A stretch of 6,455 nucleotides of DNA from DATLSM01 sp035534175 (GTDB taxonomy: Bacteria; Actinomycetota; Thermoleophilia; Solirubrobacterales; 70-9): positions 1 to 6,455 of the forward strand of contig DATLSM010000093.1 in NCBI GenBank assembly GCA_035534175.1, read 5' to 3'. This document shows, piece after piece, positions 6,296 through 6,455 of this stretch (positions within the stretch are counted from its first letter, which is position 1; the number at the start of each line of letters is the position of its first letter). The translations under genes and the position numbers were made by a program. The notes beneath the pieces are model-generated. The model searched no databases, was not told where the DNA came from, and was given only the letters and a program-made list of their open reading frames with translations.

Positions 6296-6455
6296 GTCGG
6301 GGGTGTAGCTGAATAGTGCATACCCGCTTTATTCCGCGACGGCCACATGCGAGCCCGCCTATGCACTGAAGCCAAAGGTCCCGCCCCGACTGCCGCCGCA
6401 GCCGCCACACGCTGCCTGAGTGGGCTCACAGAGGCCTCCCGCGAGCGTCGGTCGC
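6296..6455. other. Right-edge segment without a callable gene
   Basis: No gene can be supported here. AGTGCATA (6315-6322) and TATGCACT (6360-6367) are perfect 8-base inverted copies 37 bases apart. On the plus strand an ATG at 6347 stays open to the edge but encodes an alanine-rich, family-less 36 residues. On the minus strand one frame open from the edge ends at a TAG near 6322-6320 with Cys/Gly-rich content. It could be the tail of a gene lying to the right. More sequence beyond 6455 is needed to decide. Confidence 0.35.

Noticed and set aside
6299..6380. tRNA-like beginning GGGGGTGTAGCTGAATAG
   Set aside because: The first bases resemble an acceptor stem and D-arm, but no TTCGA-type T-loop, matching 3' acceptor strand or anticodon stem follows.
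6347..6455. ATG-initiated frame open to the right edge
   Set aside because: Alanine-rich, no recognisable motif and no ribosome binding site. 36 codons of open frame are expected by chance at this GC content.

Overview
The window is GC-rich bacterial DNA with many GTG/TTG starts and an actinobacterial flavour: the Lgt has a Trp where E. coli has its loop histidine, the class B PBP has a MecA-type N-terminal domain, and two genes seem to start directly behind a -10-like hexamer (leaderless mRNAs). A deep-branching actinobacterium, for example of the Thermoleophilia, is an inference from this style and is not shown directly. No complete exotic system is visible; this is mainly a cell-envelope gene neighbourhood beside a decayed insertion sequence.

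Layout. At 1-286 lies the 3' end of an IS4-family transposase gene, entering from the left edge and broken by a one-base shift in a run of seven C. A PAP2-superfamily membrane phosphatase follows (436-1215, +). A 251-base non-coding stretch with an inverted repeat and a second copy of an 11-base promoter-like word leads to a class B penicillin-binding protein (1467-3140, +). This gene converges on a three-gene minus-strand group. Read in its own direction, that group is a TauE/SafE-type transporter (5959-5144), Lgt (5071-4259) and an atypical UppP/BacA undecaprenyl-diphosphate phosphatase (4166-3252). Divergent from the transporter, with only 33 bases between the starts, is a 100-residue membrane protein of unknown function (5993-6295, +). 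The last 160 bases hold an inverted repeat but no gene that can be called.

How the genes fit together. UppP returns the C55 lipid carrier to its monophosphate form, the PBP crosslinks the peptidoglycan built on that carrier, and Lgt attaches diacylglycerol to lipoproteins. The PAP2 enzyme is also a membrane lipid-phosphate enzyme, so four of the six intact genes act at the cytoplasmic membrane on envelope lipids or wall. The transporter and the small membrane protein have no clear link to this theme.
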